Shown: positions 7,431-16,448, counted from the stretch's first letter. The stretch is DNA of 18,361 nt from Candidatus Pelagibacterales bacterium (GCA_016777745.1 JADHQX010000011.1:1-18361), one strand, 5' to 3'. The notes: generated from the letters alone by a model not told the origin. Made by a program: numbers and translations.

Positions 7431-8870
7431 ATGCTATTGCAATTATTTAAACTCCAATCAAAAAAATATTTCTATTTTAGCTCTTTTTTATTAGGGGTAA
7501 TTTTATCTTTAGGATTTGATCCTTATAACATTCCTTTTATCTCCTTATTAGTTGTTGGATTACTTTTTAAGTTAAATGAACAGTTTTTCATCAAATATAA
7601 TTATTCTTATCAAGGCTTTTTCCTAATTGGACTGACTTTTGGTTTTGGTTTTTTTATTTCTAGTACTTACTGGATTTCAAATGCTTTAATTGTTTATGGT
7701 GGTAACACTAAATTTTTATTACCTTTTTCTATTATCTTATTGCCACTAGTTCTTGGTTTTTTTTATGGAGTGATGCAGTTGTTCAACTGTTTTTTTTGGA
7801 ACAATAGCAACGCAAAAATTTTTTATTTCACAGCTTTTTGGATTATATTTGAACTTTTAAGAAGTTATTTATTCACAGGACTTCCATGGAACTTAATCTG
7901 CTATAGCTGGTCCTGGTCTACAAATTTTATTCAAGTTTTGTCGTTAATTGGTCCCTACGGTCTTGGTGCAATGTCAGTATTTTGTTCATGTGCAATTTTT
8001 TCTATAAAAAAAAAGCAATCAAACATCATTATAGCTGTATTAGGAATTTTGATTTTATTTTTAGTAAATTTATATGGAGCTAAAAGAATTGAAAACTATA
8101 AAGAAACCTATCTTGATAATTTTGATGTAAGAATAGTTGGGACCTACATTAATCAAGATAAAAAACGGTCTGAAAGTACAAGAGCTATAATCAATGAGAT
8201 GTTGTCAGAAAATAGCTTAACTATAATTCCAGAAACAATGGCTGGATTAAAGCTACTGAAGGGAAAAAACTTGCTACAAGGTTATTTAAGAAATGACGGA
8301 ACTAAATACTATAATTCTATTGATTATAATGGATCTACATACGACAAAAAACATTTAGTTCCATTTGGTGAATATATTCCATTTTCTAATTTTATTAATC
8401 AAACTCCACTATCTAAATATTTTAATACTACCTCTTTATCAAAAGGTGAAATTAATAACTTCCCATCTAATATTGTACCCTTAATTTGCTATGAAGGTAT
8501 CTTTCCTAATTTTGTTAAACTTAACAGAAAAATTGGGGCAGAATTATTAGTTAATATAACTAACGATTCCTGGTTTGGTAAAAAAACTGGACCCAAGCAG
8601 CATTTTACTCATGTAAAATTTAGAGCTATAGAGGAGGGACTTCCATTAATTAGATCAAGTAATATGGGTTTTTCTGGCCTTATAAATCCACTAGGTTCAA
8701 TAGTTAATCAAGTAGAGCTAGAAAGCAATTCCTATGTAGATGTTAAGATACCAAGGGGAGTAAATACCTTCTATTCAATATACAGGTATAATATTATTTA
8801 TTTTTTAATAGCGTTATTTTGGATATTTGGATATTTTACACAAATATTATTTAATAAGAGCAAAGTATAG
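7431..8870 (+). CDS. lnt: apolipoprotein N-acyltransferase Lnt
   Basis: The product has 479 residues. The first about 215 residues hold several hydrophobic membrane segments, and one more lies near the C terminus (about 452-473). Between them is a periplasmic nitrilase-fold domain with the catalytic triad E268 (IIPET), K306 (YDKKH) and C353 (LICYEG). The supporting residues E314 in PFGEY and E355 are also kept. Lnt adds the third acyl chain to the N-terminal cysteine of outer-membrane lipoproteins. The distance from catalytic Glu to Lys is 38 residues against 68 in E. coli (E267 to K335), so a loop of about 30 residues is missing; the Lys-Cys distance is nearly normal. With all catalytic residues present I take it as active. 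The gene starts right after the corC stop and ends five bases before metK. Confidence 0.93.
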   Translation: MLLQLFKLQSKKYFYFSSFLLGVILSLGFDPYNIPFISLLVVGLLFKLNEQFFIKYNYSYQGFFLIGLTFGFGFFISSTYWISNALIVYGGNTKFLLPFSIILLPLVLGFFYGVMQLFNCFFWNNSNAKIFYFTAFWIIFELLRSYLFTGLPWNLICYSWSWSTNFIQVLSLIGPYGLGAMSVFCSCAIFSIKKKQSNIIIAVLGILILFLVNLYGAKRIENYKETYLDNFDVRIVGTYINQDKKRSESTRAIINEMLSENSLTIIPETMAGLKLLKGKNLLQGYLRNDGTKYYNSIDYNGSTYDKKHLVPFGEYIPFSNFINQTPLSKYFNTTSLSKGEINNFPSNIVPLICYEGIFPNFVKLNRKIGAELLVNITNDSWFGKKTGPKQHFTHVKFRAIEEGLPLIRSSNMGFSGLINPLGSIVNQVELESNSYVDVKIPRGVNTFYSIYRYNIIYFLIALFWIFGYFTQILFNKSKV

Positions 8871-8875
8871 ATAAC

Positions 8876-10039
8876 ATGAGCAAAGAATTTTTATTTACCA
8901 GTGAATCAGTCTCAGAAGGTCATCCAGATAAAGTTTCAGATATAGTATCCGATTCAATCGTTGATGATTTCATGAGTCAACCAAATCCTGAAAATGCAAG
9001 AGTTGCTGTTGAAACTTTAGTAACAACAAATAAAATAGTAGTAGCCGGAGAAGTTCGTGGGCCAGAAAACTATAATTGTAAGTACGAAGAGTTGGCAAGA
9101 AATGCTGTTAAAGAGATTGGATATGAACAAAGTGGATTTCATTGGAAAGATTTATCTTTTGAGTCTTATGTTCATAGTCAATCAGCTGACATAGCTCAAG
9201 GAGTAGATTCCTCTGATAGTAAAGATCAAGGAGCTGGTGATCAGGGAATAATGTTTGGTTATGCATGCAAAGAAACACCTAGTTTAATGCCTGCACCAAT
9301 TTATTATTCTCATTTGATCTTACAAGACCTTGCAAAAGCAAGAAAAGAAAAATCAATTAGTGGAATTCAACCTGATTCTAAAAGCCAAGTTACTTTAAAG
9401 TATGTTGATGGGCAGCCTACTGCATGTACATCAGTTGTAGTTTCAACTCAGCATGATGAAGGTTTATCTTCTGAAGATATAAAAGCAATTGTTATGCCTT
9501 TTATAACTAATGCTATGCCAAGCGAGTGGCTTTCAAATGACACTGAGTACCATATTAATCCAACTGGAAAATTTGTGATAGGTGGGCCAGATGGTGATAC
9601 AGGTTTAACAGGTAGAAAAATTATTGTTGATACTTATGGTGGAGCTGCACCACATGGTGGAGGAGCTTTTTCAGGAAAAGATCCAACTAAAGTAGATAGA
9701 TCAGCAGCCTATATAACTAGATATCTAGCAAAAAATATTGTTGCTTCAGGTATCGCTGATAAATGTTTATTACAAATTGCTTATGCAATTGGCGTAGCTG
9801 AGCCAATTTCAATTTATGCTAATACTTACGGAACATCTAATATAGATGAAGCTAAGCTTATTAAGTCTGTCAGAGAGATTGTTGACTTAACACCACGCGG
9901 CATTAGGGATCATTTAAAATTAAATCAGCCAATATATAAAAGATCAGCTGCTTATGGCCACTTTGGAAGAGAACCAGATTCAGATGGTGGATTTTCCTGG
10001 GAAAAATTAGATATAGTTGATGAACTAAAAAATATTTAA
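8876..10039 (+). CDS. metK: S-adenosylmethionine synthetase
   Basis: The product has 387 residues, the normal length. It makes SAM from methionine and ATP. Signature blocks are GHPDKVSD at 15-22, [12 protein letters not shown] at 119-130 and [13 protein letters not shown] at 236-248, the last in the methionine and phosphate-binding region. A glycine-rich [10 protein letters not shown] block follows at 261-270. The base composition looks a little less AT-rich than its neighbours, as expected for a highly expressed gene. Only five bases separate it from lnt, so it has no private promoter or SAM riboswitch immediately upstream and must be read from within or before lnt. No Shine-Dalgarno sequence is visible. 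The helix-turn-helix regulator gene often found between lnt and metK in alphaproteobacteria is missing. Confidence 0.98.
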   Translation: MSKEFLFTSESVSEGHPDKVSDIVSDSIVDDFMSQPNPENARVAVETLVTTNKIVVAGEVRGPENYNCKYEELARNAVKEIGYEQSGFHWKDLSFESYVHSQSADIAQGVDSSDSKDQGAGDQGIMFGYACKETPSLMPAPIYYSHLILQDLAKARKEKSISGIQPDSKSQVTLKYVDGQPTACTSVVVSTQHDEGLSSEDIKAIVMPFITNAMPSEWLSNDTEYHINPTGKFVIGGPDGDTGLTGRKIIVDTYGGAAPHGGGAFSGKDPTKVDRSAAYITRYLAKNIVASGIADKCLLQIAYAIGVAEPISIYANTYGTSNIDEAKLIKSVREIVDLTPRGIRDHLKLNQPIYKRSAAYGHFGREPDSDGGFSWEKLDIVDELKNI

Positions 10040-10041
10040 TT

Positions 10042-10758
10042 TTGTTATTTGAACTAAAAGAATCGTTTCCAGCTTACTATAGATACTATGGCAGAAGAAT
10101 TGCTAAAAGATTATCACCTTCACTAAATAAAATATTTGAAAACAGTTATAAAAAATTTTCTATTGATGAAGATGTACTCAAAATAATCTCAGATAAGAAA
10201 GCTGATAAAAAATATAGTTTAAATCAAGATTTTAAAAAACATATAATTGAAATAGGCTTTGGAGATGGTGATCATCTGCTTTCACAGGTACAAGGTAATA
10301 AAAATATTCATTATATAGGATGTGAAGTTTTTGTTAATGGACTGGGCAAGGTATTAAAAAAGATTATAGATTTAAATTTAGAAAATATTAAGTTGTGCGG
10401 TTTAAACTGTTTGTATTTGCTAAATAGTTTAGAAAATTCCTCTATCGATCAAATCTTTATTATTAATCCTGATCCATGGGAAAAGAAAAGGCACTTCAAA
10501 AGGAGACTTATAAATAAAGAGTTTATTTCATTACTTTACAAAAAAATAAAAAAAGGTGGAAACGTAATGATAACCACAGACTCATCTTCATATTTTAATT
10601 ACATATCAGAAATTTTAAAAAGTAAGGAAATAGAGTTTGAAAAAATTCAAGAAAATCAATTAAACTCAGGTGATACACTTTACGATATATCTAAATATCA
10701 AAAAAAAGGGATATATAAGGGGCGAAAAATTCACTTAGTTGAACTAAGTAAAATATAA
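10042..10758 (+). CDS. trmB: tRNA (guanine-N7-)-methyltransferase TrmB
   Basis: The product has 238 residues from a TTG start, two bases after the metK stop. No in-frame ATG lies near, and the YYGRR segment (15-19) matches the early FGRR block of the family, so the start cannot be far off. The SAM-binding motif is IEIGFGDGDHLL at 69-80. The PDPWEKKRHFKRRLI block at 143-157 is the TrmB hallmark, with D144 placed for catalysis. The C-terminal end (SKYQKKG) departs from the usual TxYE segment. TrmB forms m7G46 in the variable loop of tRNAs. Its SAM is made by the upstream gene product. It is the last gene before the nusA promoter gap, where rimP is normally found. Confidence 0.9.
   Translation: MLFELKESFPAYYRYYGRRIAKRLSPSLNKIFENSYKKFSIDEDVLKIISDKKADKKYSLNQDFKKHIIEIGFGDGDHLLSQVQGNKNIHYIGCEVFVNGLGKVLKKIIDLNLENIKLCGLNCLYLLNSLENSSIDQIFIINPDPWEKKRHFKRRLINKEFISLLYKKIKKGGNVMITTDSSSYFNYISEILKSKEIEFEKIQENQLNSGDTLYDISKYQKKGIYKGRKIHLVELSKI
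10733..10749. repeat. perfect 17-base palindrome at the end of trmB
   Basis: ACTTAGTT and AACTAAGT form 8-base arms around a single G, inside the last codons of trmB. As RNA it would fold into a 6-bp stem with a 5-base loop. No T-run follows, so it is not a standard intrinsic terminator. It may be a weak processing or pausing hairpin, an operator, or chance. Confidence 0.35.
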
Positions 10759-10788
10759 ACCATTGAAATATATAGTATTTTTATACTC

Positions 10789-10817
10789 TTGATTTATAAA
10801 ATACGACTGTGTATAAG
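10789..10817 (+). promoter_or_regulatory. sigma70-like promoter for the nusA operon
   Basis: TTGATT (10789-10794) and TATAAG (10812-10817) are separated by exactly 17 bases. Transcription would start near 10823-10825, leaving a leader of about 72 bases before the nusA ATG. The leader contains the terminator hairpin described separately. The gap between terminator and ATG (26 bases) is too short for another promoter, so this is the best candidate for driving nusA and the genes after it. Confidence 0.55.
10808..10816 (-). promoter_or_regulatory. perfect DnaA-box match overlapping the nusA -10
   Basis: On the minus strand the nine bases read TTATACACA, a full match to the DnaA-box consensus TTATNCACA. 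The match covers all but the last base of the -10 element, so bound DnaA would block polymerase. A single box in AT-rich DNA can arise by chance, and I see no cluster of boxes around it. Confidence 0.3.
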
Positions 10818-10827
10818 TCACTATACA
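10810..10827. repeat. dyad across the nusA -10 and start site
   Basis: TGTATA (10810-10815) and TATACA (10822-10827) are perfect inverted 6-base arms separated by 6 bases. A second small dyad, GACT/AGTC (10805-10808 and 10816-10819), overlaps it. The position over the -10 and the expected start site is operator-like, but the arms are short. Confidence 0.3.
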
Positions 10828-10841
10828 TTTTAGTAAAGTTC

Positions 10842-10869
10842 AAAAGTGGGTTTAGCCCACTTTTTTTTT
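10842..10869 (+). terminator. intrinsic terminator / attenuator before nusA
   Basis: A 9-bp stem (AAAAGTGGG, 10842-10850, with CCCACTTTT, 10856-10864) closes a TTTAG loop, and the T-run continues to 10869. This is a strong intrinsic terminator. It could end the metK-trmB transcript, but a promoter-like sequence lies upstream of it and no room for a promoter is left downstream, so nusA transcription must pass through it. In alphaproteobacteria a putative attenuator of this kind (the rimP leader) is known before rimP-nusA. Here it directly precedes nusA. Confidence 0.85.
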
Positions 10870-10880
10870 AGATAACGTAC

Positions 10881-10884
10881 AAGG
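10881..10884 (+). promoter_or_regulatory. Shine-Dalgarno sequence of nusA
   Basis: AAGG lies 11 bases before the nusA ATG at 10896. The spacing is long but workable, and it supports this start. Confidence 0.45.
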
Positions 10885-10895
10885 TAAATATAATA

Positions 10896-12431
10896 ATGGT
10901 AAGTGCTAATAAAATTGAAATATTAAGAATTGCAGAAGCTGTTGCGCAGGAAAAAATGATTGATACAGAAATTGTTATTTCTGCATTGGAAGAAGCAATG
11001 GTAAAAGCGGCAAAAAATAGTTATGGCGAAGAAAATGATGTTTTTGCAGAAATAGACACTGAAACTGGTCAAATTTCACTATCTAGAAAAATGTTAGTTG
11101 TTGATGATGTTCAAAATAAATTCTCGGAGATTTCACTTAAAGACGCTCAAGCAATCAATTCAGTAGCTGAGATAGGCGATGAATTATTAGACCCACTTCC
11201 TCCTTTAGATTTTGGAAGAGTTGCAGCTCAGGCTGCTAAGCAAGTTATAACTTCTAAAGTTAGAGAAGCAGAACGTGCGCGACAATATGATGAATTTAAA
11301 GATAAGATTGGTCAAATAGTAAATGGAATAGTTAAAAGAACTGAATTTGGAAACATTATTTTAGACCTAGGAAAGGCTGAAGGAATAATAAAAAGAGATC
11401 AGGGCATTCCAAGAGAAAGTTTAAGAAATGGCGATAGAGTTAAGGCATACATATATGAAGTAAAATCTGAAACTAAAGGACCACAAATTTTCTTATCACG
11501 AGCACATCCACAATTTATGTCGATGTTGTTTACTCAAGAAGTTCCAGAGATTTATGATGGCATTATAGAAATAAAAAAAGTTGCCAGAGATCCTGGTAGT
11601 AGAGCTAAAATAGCAGTTTCCACAAATGATGGCTCTATAGATCCTGTAGGTGCATGTGTAGGAATGCGTGGAAGCAGAGTTCAAGCTGTTGTGAATGAAT
11701 TACAAGGTGAAAAAATAGATATTATTAATTGGTCTGAAAATTTGCCAAATCTAGCAATTGCTTCATTAGCGCCTGCAGAGGTTTTAAAAGTAGTTTTAGA
11801 TGAGGAACAAAATAAAATTGAAGTTGTAGTTGATGAGTCTCACCTAAGCTTAGCAATTGGTAGAAGAGGACAAAATGTTAAACTTGCTTCTGAACTGACT
11901 GGTTTTGAAATTGATATTTTAACTGAAGCTGAAGAATCGACGAAAAGACAAGCAGATTTTTCTGAAAAAACTAACATGATTGTTGACGCTATTGATGTAG
12001 ATGAAACTTTGGCACAATTATTAGTAAGTGAAGGCTTTACTTCCATTGAAGAAATCGCTGGAACAGATAAAACTGAATTTTCAAGTATAGAAGGTTTTGA
12101 TGAAGAAATTGTTGATGAATTAGTTAATAGATCAACACAATACCTTGAAAAAACTGAGGAAGAAAATAATAAAATTTTGAGTGATTTAAAAGTTGAAGAT
12201 AAATTTATTGAATTTTGGCAGTTAAACTCATCAATGTTAGTTGCTATAGCTAGAAATGAAATAATTACACTTGATGATTTCGCAGGGTTAACAACAGACG
12301 ATCTTATTGGATATTATGAAGATAAGCATGACAAAAATAGTAGAGTAAGTGGAATGCTTGATGGTTTTGGCTTAACAAGAGATGAGGCTGATCAATTAAT
12401 ATTAGAAGCAAGGAAAATATGGCTTAATTAA
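10896..12431 (+). CDS. nusA: transcription termination/antitermination factor NusA
   Basis: The product has 511 residues. An N-terminal RNA-polymerase-binding domain (about 5-125) is followed by S1 (about 135-202), KH1 (about 230-285, GACVGMRG at 252-259) and KH2 (about 300-345, AIGRRGQN at 320-327). Two C-terminal helix-hairpin-helix acidic repeats (about 365-415 and 440-505) close the protein, as in E. coli and alphaproteobacterial NusA. NusA binds RNA polymerase and nascent RNA, promotes pausing and intrinsic termination, and joins antitermination complexes. As first gene of the operon with a terminator in its own leader, it could feed back on its own expression; this is inference. The usual upstream partner rimP and downstream ylxR are both absent, and infB starts 20 bases after the stop. 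Confidence 0.97.
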   Translation: MVSANKIEILRIAEAVAQEKMIDTEIVISALEEAMVKAAKNSYGEENDVFAEIDTETGQISLSRKMLVVDDVQNKFSEISLKDAQAINSVAEIGDELLDPLPPLDFGRVAAQAAKQVITSKVREAERARQYDEFKDKIGQIVNGIVKRTEFGNIILDLGKAEGIIKRDQGIPRESLRNGDRVKAYIYEVKSETKGPQIFLSRAHPQFMSMLFTQEVPEIYDGIIEIKKVARDPGSRAKIAVSTNDGSIDPVGACVGMRGSRVQAVVNELQGEKIDIINWSENLPNLAIASLAPAEVLKVVLDEEQNKIEVVVDESHLSLAIGRRGQNVKLASELTGFEIDILTEAEESTKRQADFSEKTNMIVDAIDVDETLAQLLVSEGFTSIEEIAGTDKTEFSSIEGFDEEIVDELVNRSTQYLEKTEEENNKILSDLKVEDKFIEFWQLNSSMLVAIARNEIITLDDFAGLTTDDLIGYYEDKHDKNSRVSGMLDGFGLTRDEADQLILEARKIWLN

Positions 12432-12451
12432 TAGCTATATAAAAATTAAAA

Positions 12452-14866
12452 ATGGTAGAAGATAAAAAAAACACCACCAAGAAAAAAACCTTAAGCCTTA
12501 AACTTGGTTCTTCAATTAAATCTAATCCAACTAGAAGTTTTGAATCTGGTTCAACTGTAATTGTTGAACGTAAACGTGCTAGAAAGAATATTCTTTCTAC
12601 ACCGGAAAATGATATTCAAGAAAAAAAACCTGTACAAAATTTAGAAACAAAAGAAATAGATGAACCTAAAAAAAATATTGAAGTATCAGAAATAAAAAAA
12701 TCTGGTAAAATCTTAAAAAGACTTTCTAAAGAAGAGCAAAAAAAATTACTAGAAGCTAAAAATGCAGCTGATAAAAAAGACGTTTTAAAAGAAATTGGTG
12801 GCATTGTTAACGAACAGTCTGAAGAGATAAAAAATGAGCCTGAAATTATTGCAAAAGAAGAAGTAGATAAACAGAGTAAAATTAACGAAGCAACTTCTAA
12901 GCCAACTTTAATTGAAACTGAATCAATTGATGATCAAAAAGATAAGAAAAAACCTAGTACTGGTTTTGGAAGAAAAAATCTTAGAGAAAGAAAGGTTACA
13001 ATTGTTACAGCTCTTTCTGGAATGGATGAGCGAACTAGGAGTTTAGCTGCGTATAAAAGATCTAAACAGAAATCAAAAAAAAATGTATTCAATAATGATC
13101 CTCAACAAAAGATTATTAGAGAAGTTAATATACCTGAGCACGTAACCGTAAAAGATTTAGCCATTAAGATGGCTGAAAAATCTGGAGATGTAATTAAGTC
13201 ATTAATGAAAATGGGTATGATGGCAACTATTAATGAAACTTTAGATGCTGATACAGCTGAGTTAATTGTAACTGAGTTTGGGCATAAATTTAAAAGAGAA
13301 AATGTTGAGGAATTAGAAAAAGATCTTATTTCACATAATGATGATGCTACTAAAGATTCTACAAGACCTCCAATTGTAACTATTATGGGTCACGTTGATC
13401 ATGGAAAAACTTCTTTACTAGATAAACTAAGAAATTCAAATATTGTTTCTGGAGAAAGTGGTGGTATTACCCAGCATATTGGAGCTTATCAAATTATACA
13501 TAATGAAAAGAAAATTACTTTCATTGATACACCTGGACATGCCGCATTTACAGAAATGCGAGCTAGAGGAGCAAATGTTACAGATATTATAATACTAATA
13601 GTTGCTGCTGATGATGGAGTAATGCCACAAACCCAAGAGGCAATTTCTCATGCAAAGTCAGCAAATGTTCCAATCATTGTTGCTATAAATAAATGTGATA
13701 AACCAGAAGCTGATCCAAAAAAAATTAAAGAACAATTATTATCAGAAGAAATTATAGTTGAAGAATTATCAGGCGATGTCCAGTGTGTAGAAATCTCTGC
13801 TGAAACAGGCATGAATTTTGATAAACTTCTTGAGTCAATTGTTTTGCAAAGTGAATTAGCAGATTTGAAAGCTAATAATCAAACATATGCAGAGGGAAGT
13901 GTAATTGAAGCAAATGTAGACAAAGGTAGAGGAGTAATCTCCAATATTATAATCACAAATGGTTGTTTAAAAGTTGGAGATATTGCCGTTGCTGGCTCTG
14001 AATATGGAAGAGTAAGAGCTATACTTGATGATCAAGGAAAAAATTTAAAAGAAGCATTGCCATCATCACCGATTCAAATGTTAGGACTAGGTAATGCACC
14101 TTTGGCAGGAGACAGCTTTGTAATTGTTGATAGTGAAAAAAAAGCTCTAGAGTTAATAAATATTAGAAAAGAAATTTATAAAGCAAAAACTCAACCAAAA
14201 GGTGTTAAAACTTTTGATAATGAAACAGCATTTAATTTTGTAAATCAAAGCAAAGAACTTGTTGAAATAGTGCTTAAGTCAGATACGCGTGGCTCTACTG
14301 AAGCAATTGTTAATCAAATTAATAAAATTGCGAGCGATAAAGTAAATATTAATGTAATTCATTCTGGTGTTGGACTTATTAATGAAAGTGATGTTGCTTT
14401 GGCTGCAGCCTCAAATGCATTATTGGTTTCATTTAATACCTCGGCTACAAAGGAAGCAAAACTTAAAGCAAAAGTGAATAAAACGAATATTGCAGATTTT
14501 TCAATAATTTATGAGCTTATAACTTATGTGTCTGACTATGCCACCGGACAGCTAAAACCAGAGATTAAAGAAAATTACTTAGGTAAGGCAGAAATACTTA
14601 AAGTATTCAAAGTGTCTAAAGTAGGCTCTGTTGCAGGATGTATGGTAACTGACGGTGTTATAGAAAAAGGGGCAAATGCTAGAATATTAAGAGATACTAG
14701 TTCAATTTATGAAGGCAAAATTGTTACATTAATGAGAGAAAAAAATGAAGCAAAGGATGTTAATGTTGGTACTGAGTGTGGCATCGGCTTAAAAGAATTT
14801 AATGAATATAAAGAGGGTGATATTATCGAAGTATTTAATGTTGAAGAAGTATCTCAATCATTGTGA
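12452..14866 (+). CDS. infB: translation initiation factor IF-2
   Basis: The product has 804 residues, short-to-normal for a proteobacterial IF2. The first about 220 residues are a low-complexity Lys/Glu-rich region containing the alphaproteobacterial SLKLGSS segment near residue 15. The GTPase domain has G1 GHVDHGKT at 313-320, G3 DTPGH at 359-363, G4 NKCD at 413-416 and G5 SAET at 449-452. The C-terminal domains bind initiator fMet-tRNA and the ribosome. IF2 places the initiator tRNA on the 30S subunit and drives subunit joining. No Shine-Dalgarno is visible in the 20 bases before the ATG. The TGA overlaps the GTG start of rbfA, and I see no clear internal start for a shorter IF2 form. Confidence 0.98.
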   Translation: MVEDKKNTTKKKTLSLKLGSSIKSNPTRSFESGSTVIVERKRARKNILSTPENDIQEKKPVQNLETKEIDEPKKNIEVSEIKKSGKILKRLSKEEQKKLLEAKNAADKKDVLKEIGGIVNEQSEEIKNEPEIIAKEEVDKQSKINEATSKPTLIETESIDDQKDKKKPSTGFGRKNLRERKVTIVTALSGMDERTRSLAAYKRSKQKSKKNVFNNDPQQKIIREVNIPEHVTVKDLAIKMAEKSGDVIKSLMKMGMMATINETLDADTAELIVTEFGHKFKRENVEELEKDLISHNDDATKDSTRPPIVTIMGHVDHGKTSLLDKLRNSNIVSGESGGITQHIGAYQIIHNEKKITFIDTPGHAAFTEMRARGANVTDIIILIVAADDGVMPQTQEAISHAKSANVPIIVAINKCDKPEADPKKIKEQLLSEEIIVEELSGDVQCVEISAETGMNFDKLLESIVLQSELADLKANNQTYAEGSVIEANVDKGRGVISNIIITNGCLKVGDIAVAGSEYGRVRAILDDQGKNLKEALPSSPIQMLGLGNAPLAGDSFVIVDSEKKALELINIRKEIYKAKTQPKGVKTFDNETAFNFVNQSKELVEIVLKSDTRGSTEAIVNQINKIASDKVNINVIHSGVGLINESDVALAAASNALLVSFNTSATKEAKLKAKVNKTNIADFSIIYELITYVSDYATGQLKPEIKENYLGKAEILKVFKVSKVGSVAGCMVTDGVIEKGANARILRDTSSIYEGKIVTLMREKNEAKDVNVGTECGIGLKEFNEYKEGDIIEVFNVEEVSQSL

Positions 14867-15249
14867 TAATAAAAAAAAAGTACAATCAATCTAATCGCCA
14901 CTTTAAAGTTACTGAAAATATTAAAAAATCCATTAGTGAAATACTGTTAAGGAATGAACTACCGATTGAATCAAGTCTTAATTTTCCACTTACAGTTATA
15001 GAAGTTAAAATGAGTGATGATATTAGGCATGCCTATGTATATATAAGCACTCATGAAAAACTAGAAGAAAAAGAAGTACTTCAAAAATTAAAAGACTCTA
15101 GCCATTATATCGCAAAAGAAATGAACAAGCTTGTAAGTATGAAATTCTTGCCAAAATTAATTTTTAGATTTGATAAAACTTCAAAAAATTATGAAAAAAT
15201 TGCCGAACTACTAAATAGTGAAAAAGTGCAAGAAGATCTAAAAAAATAA
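14863..15249 (+). CDS. rbfA: 30S ribosome-binding factor A
   Basis: The product has 128 residues from a GTG start that shares the bases GTGA with the infB stop, an arrangement typical of coupled translation. RbfA family features include SNRHFKVTENIKKSISEIL (10-28) near the N terminus and a KH-like fold carrying VIEVKMSDDIRHAYVYIS (45-62). The segment RFDKTSKNYEKIAELL (102-117) is close to the family's usual C-terminal motif. RbfA is a late 30S assembly factor that binds near the 5' helix of 16S rRNA and is needed for growth in the cold. No ATG lies near the start, which favours the GTG. The truB gene follows without a gap. Confidence 0.93.
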   Translation: MIIKKKYNQSNRHFKVTENIKKSISEILLRNELPIESSLNFPLTVIEVKMSDDIRHAYVYISTHEKLEEKEVLQKLKDSSHYIAKEMNKLVSMKFLPKLIFRFDKTSKNYEKIAELLNSEKVQEDLKK

Positions 15250-16137
15250 ATGACAGAAAATAAGATGGATGGATGGCTTTTCATTGATAAGCCAATTGGT
15301 ATATCTTCATTTTCAGTAATTAGAAAAATTAGAAGAACATTAAATATTAAAAAAATTGGTCACGCTGGAACACTTGATCCTTTTGCAACAGGTGCATTAG
15401 GTATAGCTATTGGCGAAGCTACAAAATCTATTGACTATATTAGCAGTATAAAAGAGTACGAATTTAATATTACGTTTGGCGAATCTAAAACAACAGAAGA
15501 CCTAGAAGGTGAAACTTTAGAACGGACTAATAAAATTCCAAATGAAAATGATATAAAAAATATATTAGATAAGTTTACAGGTATAATTGATCAACATCCT
15601 CCCAAACATTCATCTATCAAAATTAATGGTCAAAGGTCTTACAAACTAGCTCGTAAAGACATAAATTTTAAAACTAAATCTAGAAAAGTAACTATCTATG
15701 AAATCAATCATATTAAACAACTTAACAATTATACACATAAACTAAGAGTGAAATGTTCATCTGGGACGTATATAAGATCTTTAGGGAGAGATATTGCATT
15801 AAGATTAAATTCATTAGGCTATATCTCATTTTTAAGAAGAACTAAAATTTCAAAAATTGATGAAAAAGGTATTATTTCACTAGATAAATTCTTGGAATTA
15901 GTACATATTGGCAATCATTTCAAAATGGTATTGCCAATTGAAAGTGTACTGGACGACATCCCGGCGGTATATCTCAAAAAGGAAAATGCTATTAAGTTTA
16001 GAAATGGTCAAGTAATAAGTCTTTTTGATAAATTTAGCGATGTAAACACACTACTAGTTTACAAAGAAAAAAAAGTACTTGGGCTTGGTAAGATTGAAAG
16101 TGGCACATTAGTGCCAATTAGGATGTTTAATATATAA
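15250..16137 (+). CDS. truB: tRNA pseudouridine(55) synthase TruB
   Basis: The product has 295 residues. The catalytic block [14 protein letters not shown] lies at 37-50 with the nucleophile D43. [15 protein letters not shown] (14-28), [20 protein letters not shown] (115-134) and [15 protein letters not shown] (168-182) are the other family blocks. It converts U55 of the T-loop of tRNAs to pseudouridine and also helps tRNA folding. The ATG at 15250 follows the rbfA stop directly; another in-frame ATG at 15265 gives [10 protein letters not shown], close to the usual family N terminus, and could be the true start. No Shine-Dalgarno is seen before either. The rbfA-truB-rpsO-pnp order is standard. 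Confidence 0.97.
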   Translation: MTENKMDGWLFIDKPIGISSFSVIRKIRRTLNIKKIGHAGTLDPFATGALGIAIGEATKSIDYISSIKEYEFNITFGESKTTEDLEGETLERTNKIPNENDIKNILDKFTGIIDQHPPKHSSIKINGQRSYKLARKDINFKTKSRKVTIYEINHIKQLNNYTHKLRVKCSSGTYIRSLGRDIALRLNSLGYISFLRRTKISKIDEKGIISLDKFLELVHIGNHFKMVLPIESVLDDIPAVYLKKENAIKFRNGQVISLFDKFSDVNTLLVYKEKKVLGLGKIESGTLVPIRMFNI

Positions 16138-16143
16138 CAAAAA

Positions 16144-16148
16144 AAGGA
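16144..16148 (+). promoter_or_regulatory. Shine-Dalgarno sequence of rpsO
   Basis: AAGGA stands six bases before the rpsO ATG, the ideal distance. Most upstream genes in the window lack such a site. Confidence 0.75.
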
Positions 16149-16154
16149 ATAGAG

Positions 16155-16424
16155 ATGTCGATTAATAAGGAAAAAAAAACAGAAATTATAAATAATTTCG
16201 CAAGAGGCGATGCTGATACAGGATCTCCTGAAGTTCAAGTAGCAATATTAACCGAAAGAATATCCAATTTAACTGGGCACTTTCAAACACATAAAAAAGA
16301 TAACCATTCAAGAACTGGATTAATGAGACTTATTAATCAAAGAAAAACGTTGCTTGCATATCTTAAGAAAACTAACACCGCTTCATACGAAACATTAATC
16401 GATAAGCTTGGTTTAAGAAAATAA
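16155..16424 (+). CDS. rpsO: 30S ribosomal protein S15
   Basis: The product has 89 residues, the standard length. The family core [16 protein letters not shown] lies at 21-36, followed by the H-rich segment with [10 protein letters not shown] (46-55) and [11 protein letters not shown] (61-71). S15 is an early 16S rRNA binder in the central domain and forms part of bridge B4 with the 50S subunit. It is encoded between truB and pnp as in most proteobacteria. The 36 bases between rpsO and pnp hold no clear terminator or large stem-loop, so the E. coli-style RNase III processing hairpin for pnp autoregulation is not visible here. Confidence 0.98.
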   Translation: MSINKEKKTEIINNFARGDADTGSPEVQVAILTERISNLTGHFQTHKKDNHSRTGLMRLINQRKTLLAYLKKTNTASYETLIDKLGLRK

Positions 16425-16448
16425 TATAAATAATAAATTTAATTGAAA

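Noticed and set aside
8850..8875. A SAM-responsive riboswitch before metK, as known in some alphaproteobacteria
   Set aside because: Only five bases separate the lnt stop from the metK start; there is no room for any known SAM riboswitch in untranslated sequence.
1914..10758. A previously undescribed multi-gene system in the tsaB-trmB train
   Set aside because: Each gene belongs to a known family and the order is the conserved alphaproteobacterial one; the oddities are losses and small variants rather than new components.
10885..10895. TATAAT directly before the nusA ATG as a -10 element
   Set aside because: Transcription would start inside the gene, after the start codon, and no -35 could fit cleanly beside the terminator T-run. 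It is probably chance in AT-rich DNA.
11496..11684. Minus-strand open frames inside nusA (also at 11840-12046), phoH (5759-5953), corC (7058-7282) and infB (12616-12804)
   Set aside because: They lie wholly within well-conserved genes on the other strand, have low-complexity Ser/Ile/Phe-rich translations, and show no start signals or family motifs.
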